DNA from: Citrobacter sp. Cu233
GTDB lineage: Bacteria; Pseudomonadota; Gammaproteobacteria; Enterobacterales; Enterobacteriaceae
DNA: 64,000 bases
Assembly: GCF_030332225.1 (NCBI RefSeq)
Contig: NZ_JAOWIF010000040.1
Coordinates: 186,001-250,000, forward strand
Direction: 5' to 3'
A program made the position numbers and the translations under genes. The notes beneath the pieces were generated by a model. The model was not told where the DNA came from. It searched no databases and saw only the letters and a list, made by a program, of their open reading frames with translations. Position 1 is the first letter of the stretch. The number at the start of each line of letters is the position of its first letter. Positions 45,717 to 55,686 of the stretch are shown in pieces.

Positions 45717-46814
45717 ATGTCATCTGATAAATTGTTTTCCCCGCTCAAAGTGGGTGCGATCACCGCGGCAAACCGCGTCTTTATGGCCCCGCTGACGCGT
45801 CTGCGTAGTATCGAACCTGGCGACATCCCTACTCCGCTGATGGCCGAGTACTATCGTCAACGCGCCAGTGCAGGTCTGATCATTAGCGAAGCTACACAGA
45901 TTTCAGCGCAAGCGAAAGGTTATGCCGGAGCACCAGGTTTGCACAGTGATGCACAAATTGCTGCGTGGAAAAAGATTACGGCGGCTGTACACGCTGAGCA
46001 GGGCCATATTGCCGTTCAGCTGTGGCATACCGGGCGTATCTCCCACTCCAGTCTGCAGCCAAACGGTCAGGCTCCGGTTGCCCCGTCCGCCATCAGTGCC
46101 GGAACCCGAACGTCTCTACGCGATGAAAATGGACTGGCCACACGTGCCGATACCTCAATGCCGCGTGCGCTGGAAACCGAAGAAATCCCTGGCATCGTGA
46201 ATGATTTCCGCCAGGCGATTGCCAATGCGCGTGAAGCCGGCTTTGACCTGGTTGAGCTGCACTCGGCTCACGGTTACTTACTGCACCAGTTCTTGTCGCC
46301 AACCTCAAACCAGCGTACCGATCAATACGGCGGTAGCGTTGAAAATCGCGCGCGTCTGGTGCTGGACGTCGTCGATGCAGGTATTAAAGAATGGGGTGCC
46401 GATCGTATTGGTATCCGTGTTTCCCCTATCGGCTCGTTCCAGAACGTCGACAACGGTCCGAATGAAGAAGCTGATGCTCTGTACCTGATCGAACAATTGG
46501 GCAAGCGCGGCATCGCTTATCTGCATATGTCCGAGCCAGACTGGGCGGGTGGCGAACCGTATTCAGACGCGTTTCGCGAGAAAGTTCGCGCACGTTTCCA
46601 CGGTCCGATTATTGGTGCGGGTGCCTATACGCCAGAGAAAGCCGAATCACTGATCGAGAAAGGTCTGATCGATGCAGTTGCCTTTGGTCGTGCTTACATT
46701 GCTAACCCGGATCTGGTTGCACGTCTGCAGCGTAAGGCAGAGCTCAATCCACAGCGTGCGGAAAGTTTCTACGGCGGCGGAGCTGAAGGCTATACCGATT
46801 ATCCTACCCTGTAA
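45717..46814 (+). CDS. nemA: N-ethylmaleimide reductase NemA (old yellow enzyme)
   Basis: A 365-residue FMN-dependent OYE-family reductase of electrophilic alkenes, nitro-compounds and quinones using NADPH. Conserved pieces include [10 protein letters not shown] (FMN), [10 protein letters not shown] (active-site His), [16 protein letters not shown] and [17 protein letters not shown]. The ATG at 45718 region follows CTGGAGTT. Part of the NemR regulon; gloA lies downstream. Confidence 0.96.
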   Translation: MSSDKLFSPLKVGAITAANRVFMAPLTRLRSIEPGDIPTPLMAEYYRQRASAGLIISEATQISAQAKGYAGAPGLHSDAQIAAWKKITAAVHAEQGHIAVQLWHTGRISHSSLQPNGQAPVAPSAISAGTRTSLRDENGLATRADTSMPRALETEEIPGIVNDFRQAIANAREAGFDLVELHSAHGYLLHQFLSPTSNQRTDQYGGSVENRARLVLDVVDAGIKEWGADRIGIRVSPIGSFQNVDNGPNEEADALYLIEQLGKRGIAYLHMSEPDWAGGEPYSDAFREKVRARFHGPIIGAGAYTPEKAESLIEKGLIDAVAFGRAYIANPDLVARLQRKAELNPQRAESFYGGGAEGYTDYPTL

Positions 46815-46853
46815 CGTCCTGAGAATTGCCAATCGATTTCTAATCGTTCATTG

Positions 46854-46877
46854 ATAGCGGCGTTATAACGCCGCTAT
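46854..46877. terminator. Palindrome between nemA and gloA
   Basis: ATAGCGGCGT (46854-46863) and ACGCCGCTAT (46868-46877) form a perfect 10-bp stem with a TATA loop. The following sequence is A-rich rather than T-rich, so it would be a weak terminator or mRNA stabiliser; gloA read-through from nemA is known in E. coli. Confidence 0.6.
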
Positions 46878-46926
46878 ACTAAAACAACATTTTGAATGTA
46901 TTAGCCATTTTTGAAGGGGAAGAAAG

Positions 46927-47334
46927 ATGCGTTTACTTCATACCATGCTGCGTGTGGGTGACCTGCAGCGTTCTATCGAGTTTTATACCAACGTGTTGGG
47001 CATGAAGCTGCTGCGTACCAGCGAAAACCCTGAATATAAGTACTCTCTGGCGTTTGTCGGTTACGGCCCTGAAACCAGCGAAGCCGTGATCGAACTGACC
47101 TATAACTGGGGTGTAGACAAGTATGAACTGGGTACCGCATATGGTCACATTGCCCTGAGCGTAGATAACGCGGCAGAGGCCTGTGAACGTATCCGTCAAA
47201 ACGGCGGTAACGTGACGCGTGAAGCGGGTCCGGTAAAAGGCGGTACGACGGTCATCGCGTTTGTTGAAGATCCAGATGGCTATAAAATTGAGCTGATCGA
47301 AGAAAAAGACGCCGGTCGCGGTCTGGGCGACTAA
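46927..47334 (+). CDS. gloA: Lactoylglutathione lyase (glyoxalase I) GloA
   Basis: A 135-residue Ni-dependent enzyme that converts the methylglyoxal-glutathione adduct to S-lactoylglutathione. All four metal ligands known for the E. coli enzyme are in place: His5, Glu56, His74, Glu122. The enzyme's nickel need gives a possible, unproven link to the NiCoT importer elsewhere in the window. GGGGAAGAA precedes the ATG. Confidence 0.97.
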   Translation: MRLLHTMLRVGDLQRSIEFYTNVLGMKLLRTSENPEYKYSLAFVGYGPETSEAVIELTYNWGVDKYELGTAYGHIALSVDNAAEACERIRQNGGNVTREAGPVKGGTTVIAFVEDPDGYKIELIEEKDAGRGLGD

Positions 47335-47342
47335 CCTCTCCT

Positions 47343-47372
47343 CGGGCGCAGATCGTCTGTGCCCGTAGTTTT
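47343..47372 (+). terminator. gloA terminator
   Basis: CGGGCGCAGA (47343-47352) pairs with TCTGTGCCCG (47356-47365) with one G-T pair, then TAGTTTTAT. Confidence 0.8.
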
Positions 47373-47428
47373 ATACTCATCATTTTGCCATAATACGCGC
47401 TGCAATTTTCCCGTATTAAGAGACCCAG

Positions 47429-48076
47429 ATGTCCGATAACGCTCAACTTTCCGGTCTGTGTGACCGTTTTCGTGGTTTTTATCCTGTCGTCATTGATGTC
47501 GAAACAGCAGGATTTAACGCCAAAACCGATGCGCTGCTTGAAATTGCCGCCATCACACTGAAAATGGATGAACAAGGCTGGCTGATGCCGGACATGACGT
47601 TACATTTCCACGTTGAACCGTTTGAAGGGGCGAATTTACAACCCGAAGCGCTGGCATTTAACGGCATTGACCCGAGCAACCCGCTGCGTGGCGCCGTCAG
47701 CGAGCACGACGCGCTGCATGCCATCTTTAAAATGGTGCGTAAAGGTATCAAAGATAGCGGCTGTAATCGGGCGATCATGGTGGCGCACAATGCGACATTC
47801 GATCACAGTTTTATGATGGCTGCGGCAGAACGCGCCTCACTGAAACGCAATCCGTTTCACCCCTTCGTCACCTTTGATACGGCAGCATTAAGCGGCCTGT
47901 CGTTGGGGCAAACAGTACTGTCAAAAGCCTGTCTGGCTGCAGGAATGGAGTTTGATGGGACTCAGGCGCACTCGGCGCTGTATGACACAGAACGGACAGC
48001 CGTTCTGTTCTGCGAAATTGTTAACCGCTGGAAACGTCTCGGCGGCTGGCCTCTGCCAGTGCCCGAAGAGGCGTAA
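47429..48076 (+). CDS. rnt: Ribonuclease T
   Basis: A 215-residue homodimeric DEDDh 3'-5' exonuclease that trims tRNA CCA ends and other stable RNAs. The catalytic acid pair Asp23/Glu25 in [10 protein letters not shown] is present, with [10 protein letters not shown] (second Asp) and [12 protein letters not shown] (His and Asp) supplying the rest. Lies between gloA and grxD as in E. coli. Confidence 0.97.
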   Translation: MSDNAQLSGLCDRFRGFYPVVIDVETAGFNAKTDALLEIAAITLKMDEQGWLMPDMTLHFHVEPFEGANLQPEALAFNGIDPSNPLRGAVSEHDALHAIFKMVRKGIKDSGCNRAIMVAHNATFDHSFMMAAAERASLKRNPFHPFVTFDTAALSGLSLGQTVLSKACLAAGMEFDGTQAHSALYDTERTAVLFCEIVNRWKRLGGWPLPVPEEA

Positions 48077-48084
48077 CGGCGGCA

Positions 48085-48117
48085 TAAAAAAAGCGACCTG
48101 CTGAGGTCGCTTTTTTA
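48085..48117. terminator. Bidirectional terminator between rnt and grxD
   Basis: AGCGACCT (48092-48099) pairs with AGGTCGCT (48104-48111), flanked by A7 on the left and T6 on the right, serving both convergent genes. Confidence 0.92.
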
Positions 48118-48127
48118 TTTTTGCTGG

Positions 48128-48475
48128 TTACTCAGCGTCCGGCTCTTCGGTTTTGTATTTCGCCGCAGTTTCTTTAATCAACTGCTGCAACTCACCGCGC
48201 TGGTACATTTCAATTAAAATGTCACAGCCGCCTACCAGTTCACCATCAACCCACAGCTGTGGGAAAGTCGGCCAGTTGGCATATTTCGGCAGCTCGGCGC
48301 GAATATCCGGGTTCTGCAGAATATCAACGTAAGCAAAACGTTCACCACAGGCGGACAACGCCTGCACAGCCTGAGCAGAGAAACCGCAGCTTGGCAGTTT
48401 TGGGGAACCTTTCATGTACAGGAGAATCGGGTTTTCAGCGATCTGGCGCTGGATTTTTTCGATAGTGGTGCTCAT
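48128..48475 (-). CDS. grxD: Monothiol glutaredoxin GrxD
   Basis: A 115-residue CGFS-type glutaredoxin (Cys30 in LPSCGFSAQ) that binds a [2Fe-2S] cluster with glutathione and delivers Fe-S clusters. TFPQLWVDGELVGGCDI supplies the cis-proline and glutathione-site residues. The C-terminus is acidic. Convergent with rnt. Confidence 0.96.
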   Translation of the reverse strand: MSTTIEKIQRQIAENPILLYMKGSPKLPSCGFSAQAVQALSACGERFAYVDILQNPDIRAELPKYANWPTFPQLWVDGELVGGCDILIEMYQRGELQQLIKETAAKYKTEEPDAE

Positions 48476-48809
48476 TATCTTGCTTCCTTAAACTTCTTTT
48501 ACGGCAGTAGTCTGACATTGTAGCGGGTCAGGCAGGTAACGGAAAATAACATTTTCATTACGCGGTATTATTTTATCGCCTGTCGTTAAAAGTTGCATTC
48601 ACAATCTCATTTATCCGCATAATGCCTGTGGATTTGATTATCTGTTCACCAATTACGCCTTGAATTGCTGTTTTTTTTTGCGGTCGGTTACGAAACGTAG
48701 TTTTAAACGAAAAAAGCTATTAACTTTCCCTCTTTCTATAGATTAGAATCGTCAAGTTTTGAAAATCACACGCAGGCACGATAGACCTGCCTTACCAGAG
48801 GACTGCTCA
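48476..48809 (+). promoter_or_regulatory. grxD-mepH divergent intergenic region
   Basis: 334 bp with no gene seen. A possible mepH promoter is TTAACT (48720-48725), 18 bp, TAGAAT (48744-48749). A T9 run at 48671-48679 is unexplained. Confidence 0.35.
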
Positions 48810-49640
48810 GTGGCGCGGATAAACCGAATCTCGATCACGCTCTGTGCTTTGCTTTTTACCACACTGCCTTTTACGTCAGTGGCCCATGCTTCCAGGCAGG
48901 CCAGGACGACACCTACCGTTTCCCACACCGTCAAGACGGTAGATAAAAAGAAAAGCGCAACAACCAGCCAAAAAGCAACAAAAACCAACAAGAAAACAGC
49001 GGCAAAAAACACCAGTAAAACCAGTACGAAAACGGCCTCCTCTTCCAAAAAACGCACAGCGACTCCGGCAAAATCGACGAAAACAGCAAATCGTCGCAGT
49101 AAAGCAGCGGCAATACAAACCCCCGCCGTCACCTGGACTGAAAAATGTACCCCGCGCAAAGGTCATAAGCCACGTTGTGTAAAAGTGAAGACGACTGCAC
49201 CAACAGCCGTTGCGGATGTACATAAAGTGAAAGTACAGAAAGCGACCAAAACCGCCATGTCTACCCTGATGAACCAAATCGGTAAACCTTACCGTTGGGG
49301 TGGTACATCACCCAGAACCGGTTTTGATTGCAGCGGGCTGGTTTATTATGCATACAAAGATCTGGTGAAGTTCCGCATTCCGCGTACCGCTAATGAAATG
49401 TATCACCTGCGCGACGCTGCGCCGATTGAACGTGGTGAACTGAAAAACGGTGATCTGGTCTTCTTCCGCACGCAGGGTCGCGGTACCGCCGACCACGTTG
49501 GCGTCTATGTCGGCAATGGTAAATTTATCCAGTCTCCACGTAGCGGTCAGGAAATTCAAATAACCTCTCTGAGCGAAGACTACTGGCAACGCCACTACGT
49601 GGGCGCTCGCCGTGTGATGACGCCGAAAACAATTCGCTAA
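48810..49640 (+). CDS. mepH: Murein DD-endopeptidase MepH (NlpC/P60)
   Basis: A 276-residue periplasmic cysteine peptidase that cuts meso-DAP-D-Ala cross-links to let peptidoglycan expand. It has a signal peptide (about 1-27) and a long Lys/Thr/Ala-rich low-complexity linker (about 30-100). The NlpC/P60 domain begins near residue 155, with the catalytic Cys in FDCSGLVYYAY and His in DHVGVYVGNG. The GTG at 48810 (VARINRISITLC) is chosen because it matches the family and AGAGGA lies upstream; the ATG at 48759 adds 17 residues. Confidence 0.93.
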   Translation: MARINRISITLCALLFTTLPFTSVAHASRQARTTPTVSHTVKTVDKKKSATTSQKATKTNKKTAAKNTSKTSTKTASSSKKRTATPAKSTKTANRRSKAAAIQTPAVTWTEKCTPRKGHKPRCVKVKTTAPTAVADVHKVKVQKATKTAMSTLMNQIGKPYRWGGTSPRTGFDCSGLVYYAYKDLVKFRIPRTANEMYHLRDAAPIERGELKNGDLVFFRTQGRGTADHVGVYVGNGKFIQSPRSGQEIQITSLSEDYWQRHYVGARRVMTPKTIR

Positions 49641-49641
49641 A

Positions 49642-49683
49642 AACTTACCCTGCAGAATATGCTGTAGGGTAAGTTCTTCTTTT
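49642..49683 (+). terminator. mepH terminator
   Basis: AACTTACCCT (49642-49651) pairs with AGGGTAAGTT (49666-49675), with inner GCAG/CTGT extending the hairpin, then CTTCTTTT. Confidence 0.82.
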
Positions 49684-49767
49684 GCATAACCTTTCAATTT
49701 GCTACCCTATCCTTACTCACAATGAGGCTATTGTGTGTACTCAATATAAATAATAAGGAGAGAAGCA

Positions 49768-50349
49768 ATGTCGTTCGAATTACCTGCATTACCGTATGCC
49801 AAAGATGCTCTGGCACCGCACATTTCTGCCGAAACGCTGGAATACCACTATGGCAAACACCATCAAACTTACGTGACCAATCTGAATAACCTGATTAAAG
49901 GCACCGCGTTTGAAGGTAAATCACTGGAAGAGATCGTACGTAGCTCTGAAGGTGGTGTATTCAATAACGCAGCACAGGTATGGAACCACACGTTCTACTG
50001 GAACTGCCTGGCACCAAACGCAGGTGGCGAGCCGACCGGTAAACTGGCCGAAGCGATTGCTGCCTCCTTTGGCAGCTTTGCAGACTTCAAAGCACAATTC
50101 ACCGACGCCGCTATCAAGAATTTCGGTTCTGGCTGGACCTGGCTGGTAAAAGGAACGGATGGCAAACTGGCTATCGTGTCCACCTCCAACGCAGGTACAC
50201 CGCTGACGACTGACGCGACGCCTCTGATGACCGTTGACGTGTGGGAACATGCCTACTACATCGATTATCGTAATGCCCGTCCTGGCTACCTGGAACACTT
50301 CTGGGCACTGGTGAACTGGGAATTTGTTGCGAAAAACTTCGCAGCATAA
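49768..50349 (+). CDS. sodB: Iron superoxide dismutase SodB
   Basis: A 193-residue cytoplasmic Fe-SOD. The ligands His27 ([13 protein letters not shown]), His74 (QVWNHTFYW), Asp157 and His161 ([10 protein letters not shown]) are intact. Iron rather than manganese is expected from family type. AAGGAG precedes the ATG; the A/U-rich leader is where the sRNA RyhB acts in E. coli. Confidence 0.97.
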   Translation: MSFELPALPYAKDALAPHISAETLEYHYGKHHQTYVTNLNNLIKGTAFEGKSLEEIVRSSEGGVFNNAAQVWNHTFYWNCLAPNAGGEPTGKLAEAIAASFGSFADFKAQFTDAAIKNFGSGWTWLVKGTDGKLAIVSTSNAGTPLTTDATPLMTVDVWEHAYYIDYRNARPGYLEHFWALVNWEFVAKNFAA

Positions 50350-50355
50350 AATGAC

Positions 50356-50386
50356 AACGCAGAAGGGGTTCCCTTCTGCGTTTTTG
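50356..50386. terminator. Bidirectional terminator between sodB and ydhP
   Basis: AACGCAGAAGGG pairs with CCCTTCTGCGTT around a 3-nt loop, followed by T-rich sequence. Confidence 0.92.
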
Positions 50387-50389
50387 TTT

Positions 50390-51559
50390 TTAATTCGTTG
50401 CGTTGCAGACTTCTTCCGCTTGTTTCCTTGCCGAGACAAAGACCAGCAGTAGCGCAAGACCCGCCACAATCGCCCCCATTACCGGTACGAAACTGTAGCC
50501 CAACCCTCCGGAAATTACCGCCCCACCAGCAGCCGCTCCCAGGGCATTCCCCAGATTAAACGCGCCAATATTAACTGACGATGACAATCCAGGTGCCTCG
50601 CTGGCAACGCGCATCACTCGCATCTGCAGCGGCGGAACCACCGCAAACGTTGCTGCGCCCCACACCACCATACTCACGGCCGCACCCAGCTCATTACGAG
50701 CAAGGAAAGGTATTGCCAGCATAATAATCATTAGCAGCAGCAAAAAGCCTTTCAGCGTACCGTTAACCGAACGGTCAGCCAGTTTCCCCCCCAGATAGTT
50801 ACCGATAGAGAACCCAACGCCAATCAGCACCAGCATACCGGTGACAAACGCCGGCGTAGCATGAGTAATGCTATGCAGCACGGGTGAGATGTAGGTATAA
50901 AGCGTAAACATCGCCCCGGCCCCCAGAACGGTCGTCAGTAACGCTGACACCACTTGTGGACGCATTAGCACCGCCAGTTCTTTGCGCACATCAGGGCGCT
51001 CACCAGCCCCACCTTTCGGTAACGAAAAGAACAGACTGACCATTGCGATAACACCCAGTCCCGCCGTCGCCATAAAGGACATACGCCAGCCGATGGTTTC
51101 CCCAAGCCAGGTTGCCGCAGGAACACCGCCAATATTGGCGATAGTTAACCCCATAAACATAGTCGCAACGGCGCTGGCCTGTTTATGTTTGGGGACAACG
51201 CTTGCTGCCACAACCGAACCGAGGCCAAAAAATGCCCCGTGGTTAAGACTGGTCAAAATGCGCGACAGCATCAGCGTCGTGTAATCCGGAGATATCGCCG
51301 AAAGCACATTACCCAACGTAAAAATGGCCATCAGGAAGATAAGCGCATTGCGACGCGCACGATGGGACAGCAGTAATGTCATCAGCGGTGCGCCAACCAT
51401 CACGCCTACCGCATACGCGCTGATTAACATCCCAGCTGCCGGAATTGAAACATCCACACCTTTGGCAATGACGGGTAGCAATCCCATGGGAGAAAATTCT
51501 GTCGTTCCAATGCCAAACGCACCTATCGCCAGTGCCAGTAAAGGATAATTTATTTTCAT
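50390..51559 (-). CDS. ydhP: MFS transporter YdhP (DHA1/AraJ group)
   Basis: A 389-residue inner-membrane major facilitator with 12 helices. It has the DHA1-type start MKINYPLLALAIGAFGIGTTEFSPMGLLP and the loop 2-3 motif GAPLMTLLLSHRARR. Homology is to sugar/drug efflux proteins; the substrate of YdhP is unknown. Convergent with sodB; ynhF lies upstream on the same strand. Confidence 0.93.
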   Translation of the reverse strand: MKINYPLLALAIGAFGIGTTEFSPMGLLPVIAKGVDVSIPAAGMLISAYAVGVMVGAPLMTLLLSHRARRNALIFLMAIFTLGNVLSAISPDYTTLMLSRILTSLNHGAFFGLGSVVAASVVPKHKQASAVATMFMGLTIANIGGVPAATWLGETIGWRMSFMATAGLGVIAMVSLFFSLPKGGAGERPDVRKELAVLMRPQVVSALLTTVLGAGAMFTLYTYISPVLHSITHATPAFVTGMLVLIGVGFSIGNYLGGKLADRSVNGTLKGFLLLLMIIMLAIPFLARNELGAAVSMVVWGAATFAVVPPLQMRVMRVASEAPGLSSSVNIGAFNLGNALGAAAGGAVISGGLGYSFVPVMGAIVAGLALLLVFVSARKQAEEVCNATN

Positions 51560-51708
51560 CTATCGACTCCGTAACGTCGAGCCTTGGCACGACACATCAT
51601 AAGAGTCAAAAGCATGACATTGATCGCAAAATTAATAAAGTTAACAAAATTGCAAAAGACTTTTGCTTATTGGCAAAAAATAGGACGGAAAAGACAAGCA
51701 GAAAGGAT

Positions 51709-51728
51709 GAGGGAGAGCAAACTCCCTC
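51709..51728 (-). terminator. Possible ynhF terminator
   Basis: GAGGGAG (51709-51715) and CTCCCTC (51722-51728) form a 7-bp stem just after the ynhF stop; the downstream minus-strand sequence is only moderately U-rich. Confidence 0.4.
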
Positions 51729-51737
51729 GGGGGGAAA

Positions 51738-51827
51738 TCAGTGCAGTGCTGCAGTCAGGCCACCCGCGACAATCAGGCCCAGAACAATTATGGTTGTCAC
51801 TAACGAAAATTTCAGATCGGTGCTCAT
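51738..51827 (-). CDS. ynhF: Small membrane protein YnhF
   Basis: A 29-codon gene encoding MSTDLKFSLVTTIIVLGL and a Gly/Ala-rich end. It is a single transmembrane helix, essentially identical to E. coli YnhF, and lies between ydhP and purR as there. AGGAGAAAAC precedes the start. Expression in E. coli is stress-related; molecular role unknown. Confidence 0.92.
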   Translation of the reverse strand: MSTDLKFSLVTTIIVLGLIVAGGLTAALH

Positions 51828-52064
51828 CAAGTTTTCTCCTTTTTATTCCCACACAAAAAGTGATATTGCGCATTTTTACACACTTGAAAGCAAAAATCTC
51901 TCACGATTTATATTGATAACTGCTTTTAACTCTTCCCCTTTTCGTTAAGATCAGACAAAATTCCACGCTTACTTGATTAGCGTACCGGCCATTGACCCCT
52001 TCCTGACGTTCCGTGTCGTTTTCCCGGCGTGCCGCAACCCCGACGTTGCGTTGAGGGTGTGTGA

Positions 52065-52080
52065 AGGCAAACGTTTACCT
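52065..52080. promoter_or_regulatory. PurR operator O1 upstream of purR
   Basis: AGGCAAACGTTTACCT matches the PurR box (ACGCAAACGTTTGCGT) around the central CAAACGTTT and lies 45 bp before the purR ATG, as in E. coli autoregulation. Confidence 0.88.
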
Positions 52081-52124
52081 GGAGTATTCTCAGGAGCTTA
52101 GGATATGGTCTGGAGTGAGATGTA

Positions 52125-53150
52125 ATGGCAACTATTAAAGATGTAGCGAAGCGAGCAAACGTTTCCACTACAACCGTATCACACGTAATTAACAAAACGC
52201 GCTTTGTCGCAGAAGAAACGCGCAACGCTGTCTGGGCAGCGATTAAAGAACTGCACTACTCCCCCAGCGCAGTGGCACGTAGCCTGAAGGTGAATCACAC
52301 CAAATCGATCGGTTTGTTGGCAACCAGCAGTGAAGCTGCCTATTTTGCCGAAATTATCGAGGCTGTTGAGAAGAATTGTTTCCAGAAAGGCTACACGCTG
52401 ATTCTGGGCAACGCCTGGAACAGTCTTGAAAAACAGCAGGCATACCTGTCTATGATGGCGCAAAAGCGCGTAGATGGCCTGTTGGTAATGTGTTCAGAGT
52501 ATCCAGAATCACTGCTTTCCATGCTCGAAGAGTATCGCCATATTCCAATGGTGGTCATGGACTGGGGCGAAGCAAAAGCCGACTTTACCGATACCGTCAT
52601 TGATAACGCTTTCGAAGGTGGTTACATGGCGGGCCGGTATCTGATTGAACGCGGTCATCGTGAGATCGGTGTGATCCCGGGTCCCATGGAGCGTAATACC
52701 GGCGCAGGCCGTCTGGCTGGCTTCATGAAAGCGATGGAAGAAGCGCTGATTAAAGTTCCCGAAAACTGGATTGTACAGGGTGATTTCGAACCTGAATCCG
52801 GCTACCGCGCTATGCAGCAAATCATCTCCCAGTCGCATCGCCCAACCGCCGTATTCTGTGGTGGCGATATTATGGCGATGGGTGCGCTGTGTGCCGCAGA
52901 CGAGATGGGACTGCGCGTGCCGCAGGATATCTCAGTTATCGGTTACGACAACGTGCGCAACGCTCGTTACTTCACCCCTGCGCTGACCACCATCCACCAG
53001 CCAAAAGATTCACTTGGTGAAACAGCTTTCAACATGCTGTTAGACCGTATCGTGAATAAACGTGAAGAATCGCAGTCAATCGAGGTGCATCCACGTCTGG
53101 TAGAACGTCGTTCCGTTGCCGACGGTCCATTCCGCGATTATCGTCGTTAA
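52125..53150 (+). CDS. purR: Purine repressor PurR
   Basis: A 341-residue LacI-family repressor with helix-turn-helix [22 protein letters not shown] at the N-terminus, hinge helix and a corepressor domain binding hypoxanthine or guanine. It controls purine biosynthesis genes and itself. The stop overlaps that of convergent punR by 4 bp. Confidence 0.97.
   Translation: MATIKDVAKRANVSTTTVSHVINKTRFVAEETRNAVWAAIKELHYSPSAVARSLKVNHTKSIGLLATSSEAAYFAEIIEAVEKNCFQKGYTLILGNAWNSLEKQQAYLSMMAQKRVDGLLVMCSEYPESLLSMLEEYRHIPMVVMDWGEAKADFTDTVIDNAFEGGYMAGRYLIERGHREIGVIPGPMERNTGAGRLAGFMKAMEEALIKVPENWIVQGDFEPESGYRAMQQIISQSHRPTAVFCGGDIMAMGALCAADEMGLRVPQDISVIGYDNVRNARYFTPALTTIHQPKDSLGETAFNMLLDRIVNKREESQSIEVHPRLVERRSVADGPFRDYRR
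52153..52168. promoter_or_regulatory. PurR operator O2 inside purR
   Basis: GAGCAAACGTTTCCAC lies at codons 10-15 of purR, the position of the second, intragenic E. coli purR operator. Confidence 0.75.
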
Positions 53151-54079
53151 GTCAGTTGTGCGGGAGCCTCATCCGGCTCCCGCAGCCACTCTTTATTCAG
53201 CGTCTCACTATCCCCCAGGTAGTCCAGTAACCAGCTCAGTGCAGGCGACGTATCATTCTGCTGCCAGGTCAGGCAACAAGCGGCATCCGGGAACGGATTT
53301 TCCAGCTGTAACGCCACCCATTTTCCACTATCGATCCACGGTTTTGCAAAATGCGTCGGTACCATCCCGACACAGAGTCCGGCTGACAAGCAGGTGGCCG
53401 AGGATTCCCAGTCAGGAACCACGACGCGTTTTTGGTTGTCCAGCAACCATGTAATACGTTTCGGCAGCGTGCGGGACGTGTCTTCGCGCACCAGCGATGG
53501 CCAGTTGCGCAACGTATCGTCACTGAGCGGTCCCGGCATTGTCGCCAGCGGATGATGACTGGCTACCACACAACTCCAGCTCAGCATTCCCATATCCCGG
53601 AACGTATAGCGTCCCCCTACAGGAATGGCCTGCGTTGCTCCGATAGCTAACTCCACGCGACCATCCGAAAGCGCATCCCAGACGCCATTAAACACCTCCT
53701 GAAAGACCAGAAGTTCCACATCATCGAAATGGCGGTAGAAATCCACAATCATCTGTCGGGTTCGTTCCGGGCGAACAATATTATCTACCGCAATCGCCAG
53801 CTGTCCTCGCCAGCCATTGGCGATTTGTTGACATTGCTGCCGGGTGATCTGCATTTTTTTGATAACAGACCGACCTTCTTTTAAAAACCACGCGCCAGCA
53901 GGCGTTAATTCCACGTCCCGATGACGACGTTCAAAAAGAGGTACAGCCAGCCACTCTTCCAGTTGGCGCACAGTGTAGCTTACCGCCGAAGGTACGCGGT
54001 GCAACTCCTGAGCGGCCGAACTAAAGCTACCGTTACGCGCCACCGCATCAACAACCTCAAGTGAATATTCCGACCACAT
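53147..54079 (-). CDS. punR: LysR-family regulator PunR (YdhB)
   Basis: A 310-residue LysR-type regulator. N-terminal winged helix-turn-helix [33 protein letters not shown] (residues about 6-38) and a periplasmic-binding-like effector domain. In E. coli PunR activates the neighbouring purine nucleoside transporter punC in response to adenosine. It is divergent from punC over 111 bp. Confidence 0.95.
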   Translation of the reverse strand: MWSEYSLEVVDAVARNGSFSSAAQELHRVPSAVSYTVRQLEEWLAVPLFERRHRDVELTPAGAWFLKEGRSVIKKMQITRQQCQQIANGWRGQLAIAVDNIVRPERTRQMIVDFYRHFDDVELLVFQEVFNGVWDALSDGRVELAIGATQAIPVGGRYTFRDMGMLSWSCVVASHHPLATMPGPLSDDTLRNWPSLVREDTSRTLPKRITWLLDNQKRVVVPDWESSATCLSAGLCVGMVPTHFAKPWIDSGKWVALQLENPFPDAACCLTWQQNDTSPALSWLLDYLGDSETLNKEWLREPDEAPAQLT

Positions 54080-54190
54080 GCTCTGCCTGCAAAAAATTTG
54101 AAATCAGTAAGCAAATATTAGCGTTTCACAGCGAGAATTACACTCACTACACTCAGCGGCAATGTTCTATTGCTAAAAAGAGAAACGATA

Positions 54191-55396
54191 ATGCAACCAG
54201 GAAAAGGTTTTTTAGTCTGGCTGGCAGGTCTAAGCGTGCTAGGATTTCTGGCAACCGATATGTATTTGCCCGCCTTTGCTGCTATTCAGTCCGATTTACA
54301 GACACCCGCTTCTGCCGTGAGTGCCAGCCTTAGTTTGTTCTTAGCCGGTTTTGCCGTTGCACAACTTTTGTGGGGTCCACTCTCCGACCACTATGGTCGT
54401 AAACCGATTTTGATGCTGGGCTTATCCATCTTCGCGCTGGGCAGCCTGGGCATGTTGTGGGTAGAAAACGCCACCGGCTTACTGGTGCTTCGCTTTATTC
54501 AGGCCGTTGGTGTCTGTGCGGCTTCGGTTATCTGGCAGGCGCTGGTTACCGATTATTATCCTTCACAAAAAGTAAACCGCATCTTTGCCACCATTATGCC
54601 GCTGGTCGGATTGTCACCTGCACTTGCACCGTTATTAGGCAGTTGGATCCTGATACATTTTTCCTGGCAGGCCATTTTTGCCACCCTTTTTGCGATTACC
54701 CTGATCCTGATGTTGCCGGCTCTGCGCTTAAAACCAACAGCAAAAGCGCGCGATGATAGCCAGGATAAACTGACGTTCGCTACGCTGCTGCGCTCCAAAG
54801 CATACCGTGGAAATGTACTGATTTACGCAGCATGTTCTGCGAGCTTCTTCGCATGGCTGACGGGTTCACCGTTTATCCTTAGCGAAATGGGCTATAGTCC
54901 GGCTGTGATAGGTTTGAGCTATGTTCCGCAAACTATTGCATTTTTGATCGGTGGTTACGGCTGCCGCGCGGCACTGCAAAAATGGCAGGGTCGCCAGCTT
55001 CTGCCGTGGTTACTTATCCTGTATGCCATTAGCGTTATCGCCACCTGGGCTACTGGCTTTATTCACCACGTTGCGTTGGCTGAAATCCTGATCCCATTCT
55101 GCGTGATGGCCATTGCAAACGGGGCAATCTACCCTATCGTTGTCGCCCAGGCGCTGCGTCCATTCCCTCAGGCAACAGGGCGTGCCGCTGCGCTGCAGAA
55201 CACGCTGCAACTGGGGTTATGCTTCCTGGCAAGCCTGGTCGTTTCGTGGTTAATCAGCACGCCGCTGCTCACCACCACCAGCGTTATGCTGACGACAGTG
55301 CTGCTGGCCGCGCTAGGCTACAAAATGCAGTCACAGACTGACAACACATCCTTGCCGGATGAGAGCGCGCAAATTGCGCACGGTGAGTCGCATTAA
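54191..55396 (+). CDS. punC: Purine nucleoside MFS transporter PunC (YdhC)
   Basis: A 401-residue inner-membrane MFS protein of the Bcr/CflA group with 12 helices. Motif A reads [13 protein letters not shown] (about residues 62-74). E. coli PunC takes up purine nucleosides for use as nitrogen source, matching its neighbours purR and add. The start [13 protein letters not shown] at 54191 is chosen over an ATG at 54170 because it matches the family. Confidence 0.94.
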   Translation: MQPGKGFLVWLAGLSVLGFLATDMYLPAFAAIQSDLQTPASAVSASLSLFLAGFAVAQLLWGPLSDHYGRKPILMLGLSIFALGSLGMLWVENATGLLVLRFIQAVGVCAASVIWQALVTDYYPSQKVNRIFATIMPLVGLSPALAPLLGSWILIHFSWQAIFATLFAITLILMLPALRLKPTAKARDDSQDKLTFATLLRSKAYRGNVLIYAACSASFFAWLTGSPFILSEMGYSPAVIGLSYVPQTIAFLIGGYGCRAALQKWQGRQLLPWLLILYAISVIATWATGFIHHVALAEILIPFCVMAIANGAIYPIVVAQALRPFPQATGRAAALQNTLQLGLCFLASLVVSWLISTPLLTTTSVMLTTVLLAALGYKMQSQTDNTSLPDESAQIAHGESH

Positions 55397-55686
55397 TCAT
55401 TGTTGCGGGCACTTAATTAGCCCGCTAACAATTATCGGTTGAATAGCCAAAAATTCAGGCCTATACTGATTTTCGGCTGTTAATAAAACGATAAGATTTA
55501 TAGAGTAACGGGAGCAAGCAGGTTCCCGTTTTCCCATGGATGGCCTTTTCGGCAAGGGTTTCTCCCTTCCTCTGTTCTACGTCGGATTATAGATTCGCGG
55601 ATTAATTCCGTGAGATTTCTCACAAAGCCCAAAAAAGCGTCTACGCTGTTTTAAGGTTCTGATCACCGACCAGTGATGGAGAAGCT
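55397..55686 (+). promoter_or_regulatory. cfa upstream region with probable sigma-S promoter
   Basis: The gap holds a hairpin AACGGGA/TCCCGTT (55507-55530) followed by TTTCCC, probably the punC terminator or part of the long cfa leader. CTACGCT at 55641-55647 resembles the extended sigma-S -10, fitting the growth-phase-controlled proximal cfa promoter. The long cfa leader of E. coli is a target of the sRNA RydC; the distal promoter could be CTATACTG at 55460-55467. Confidence 0.45.
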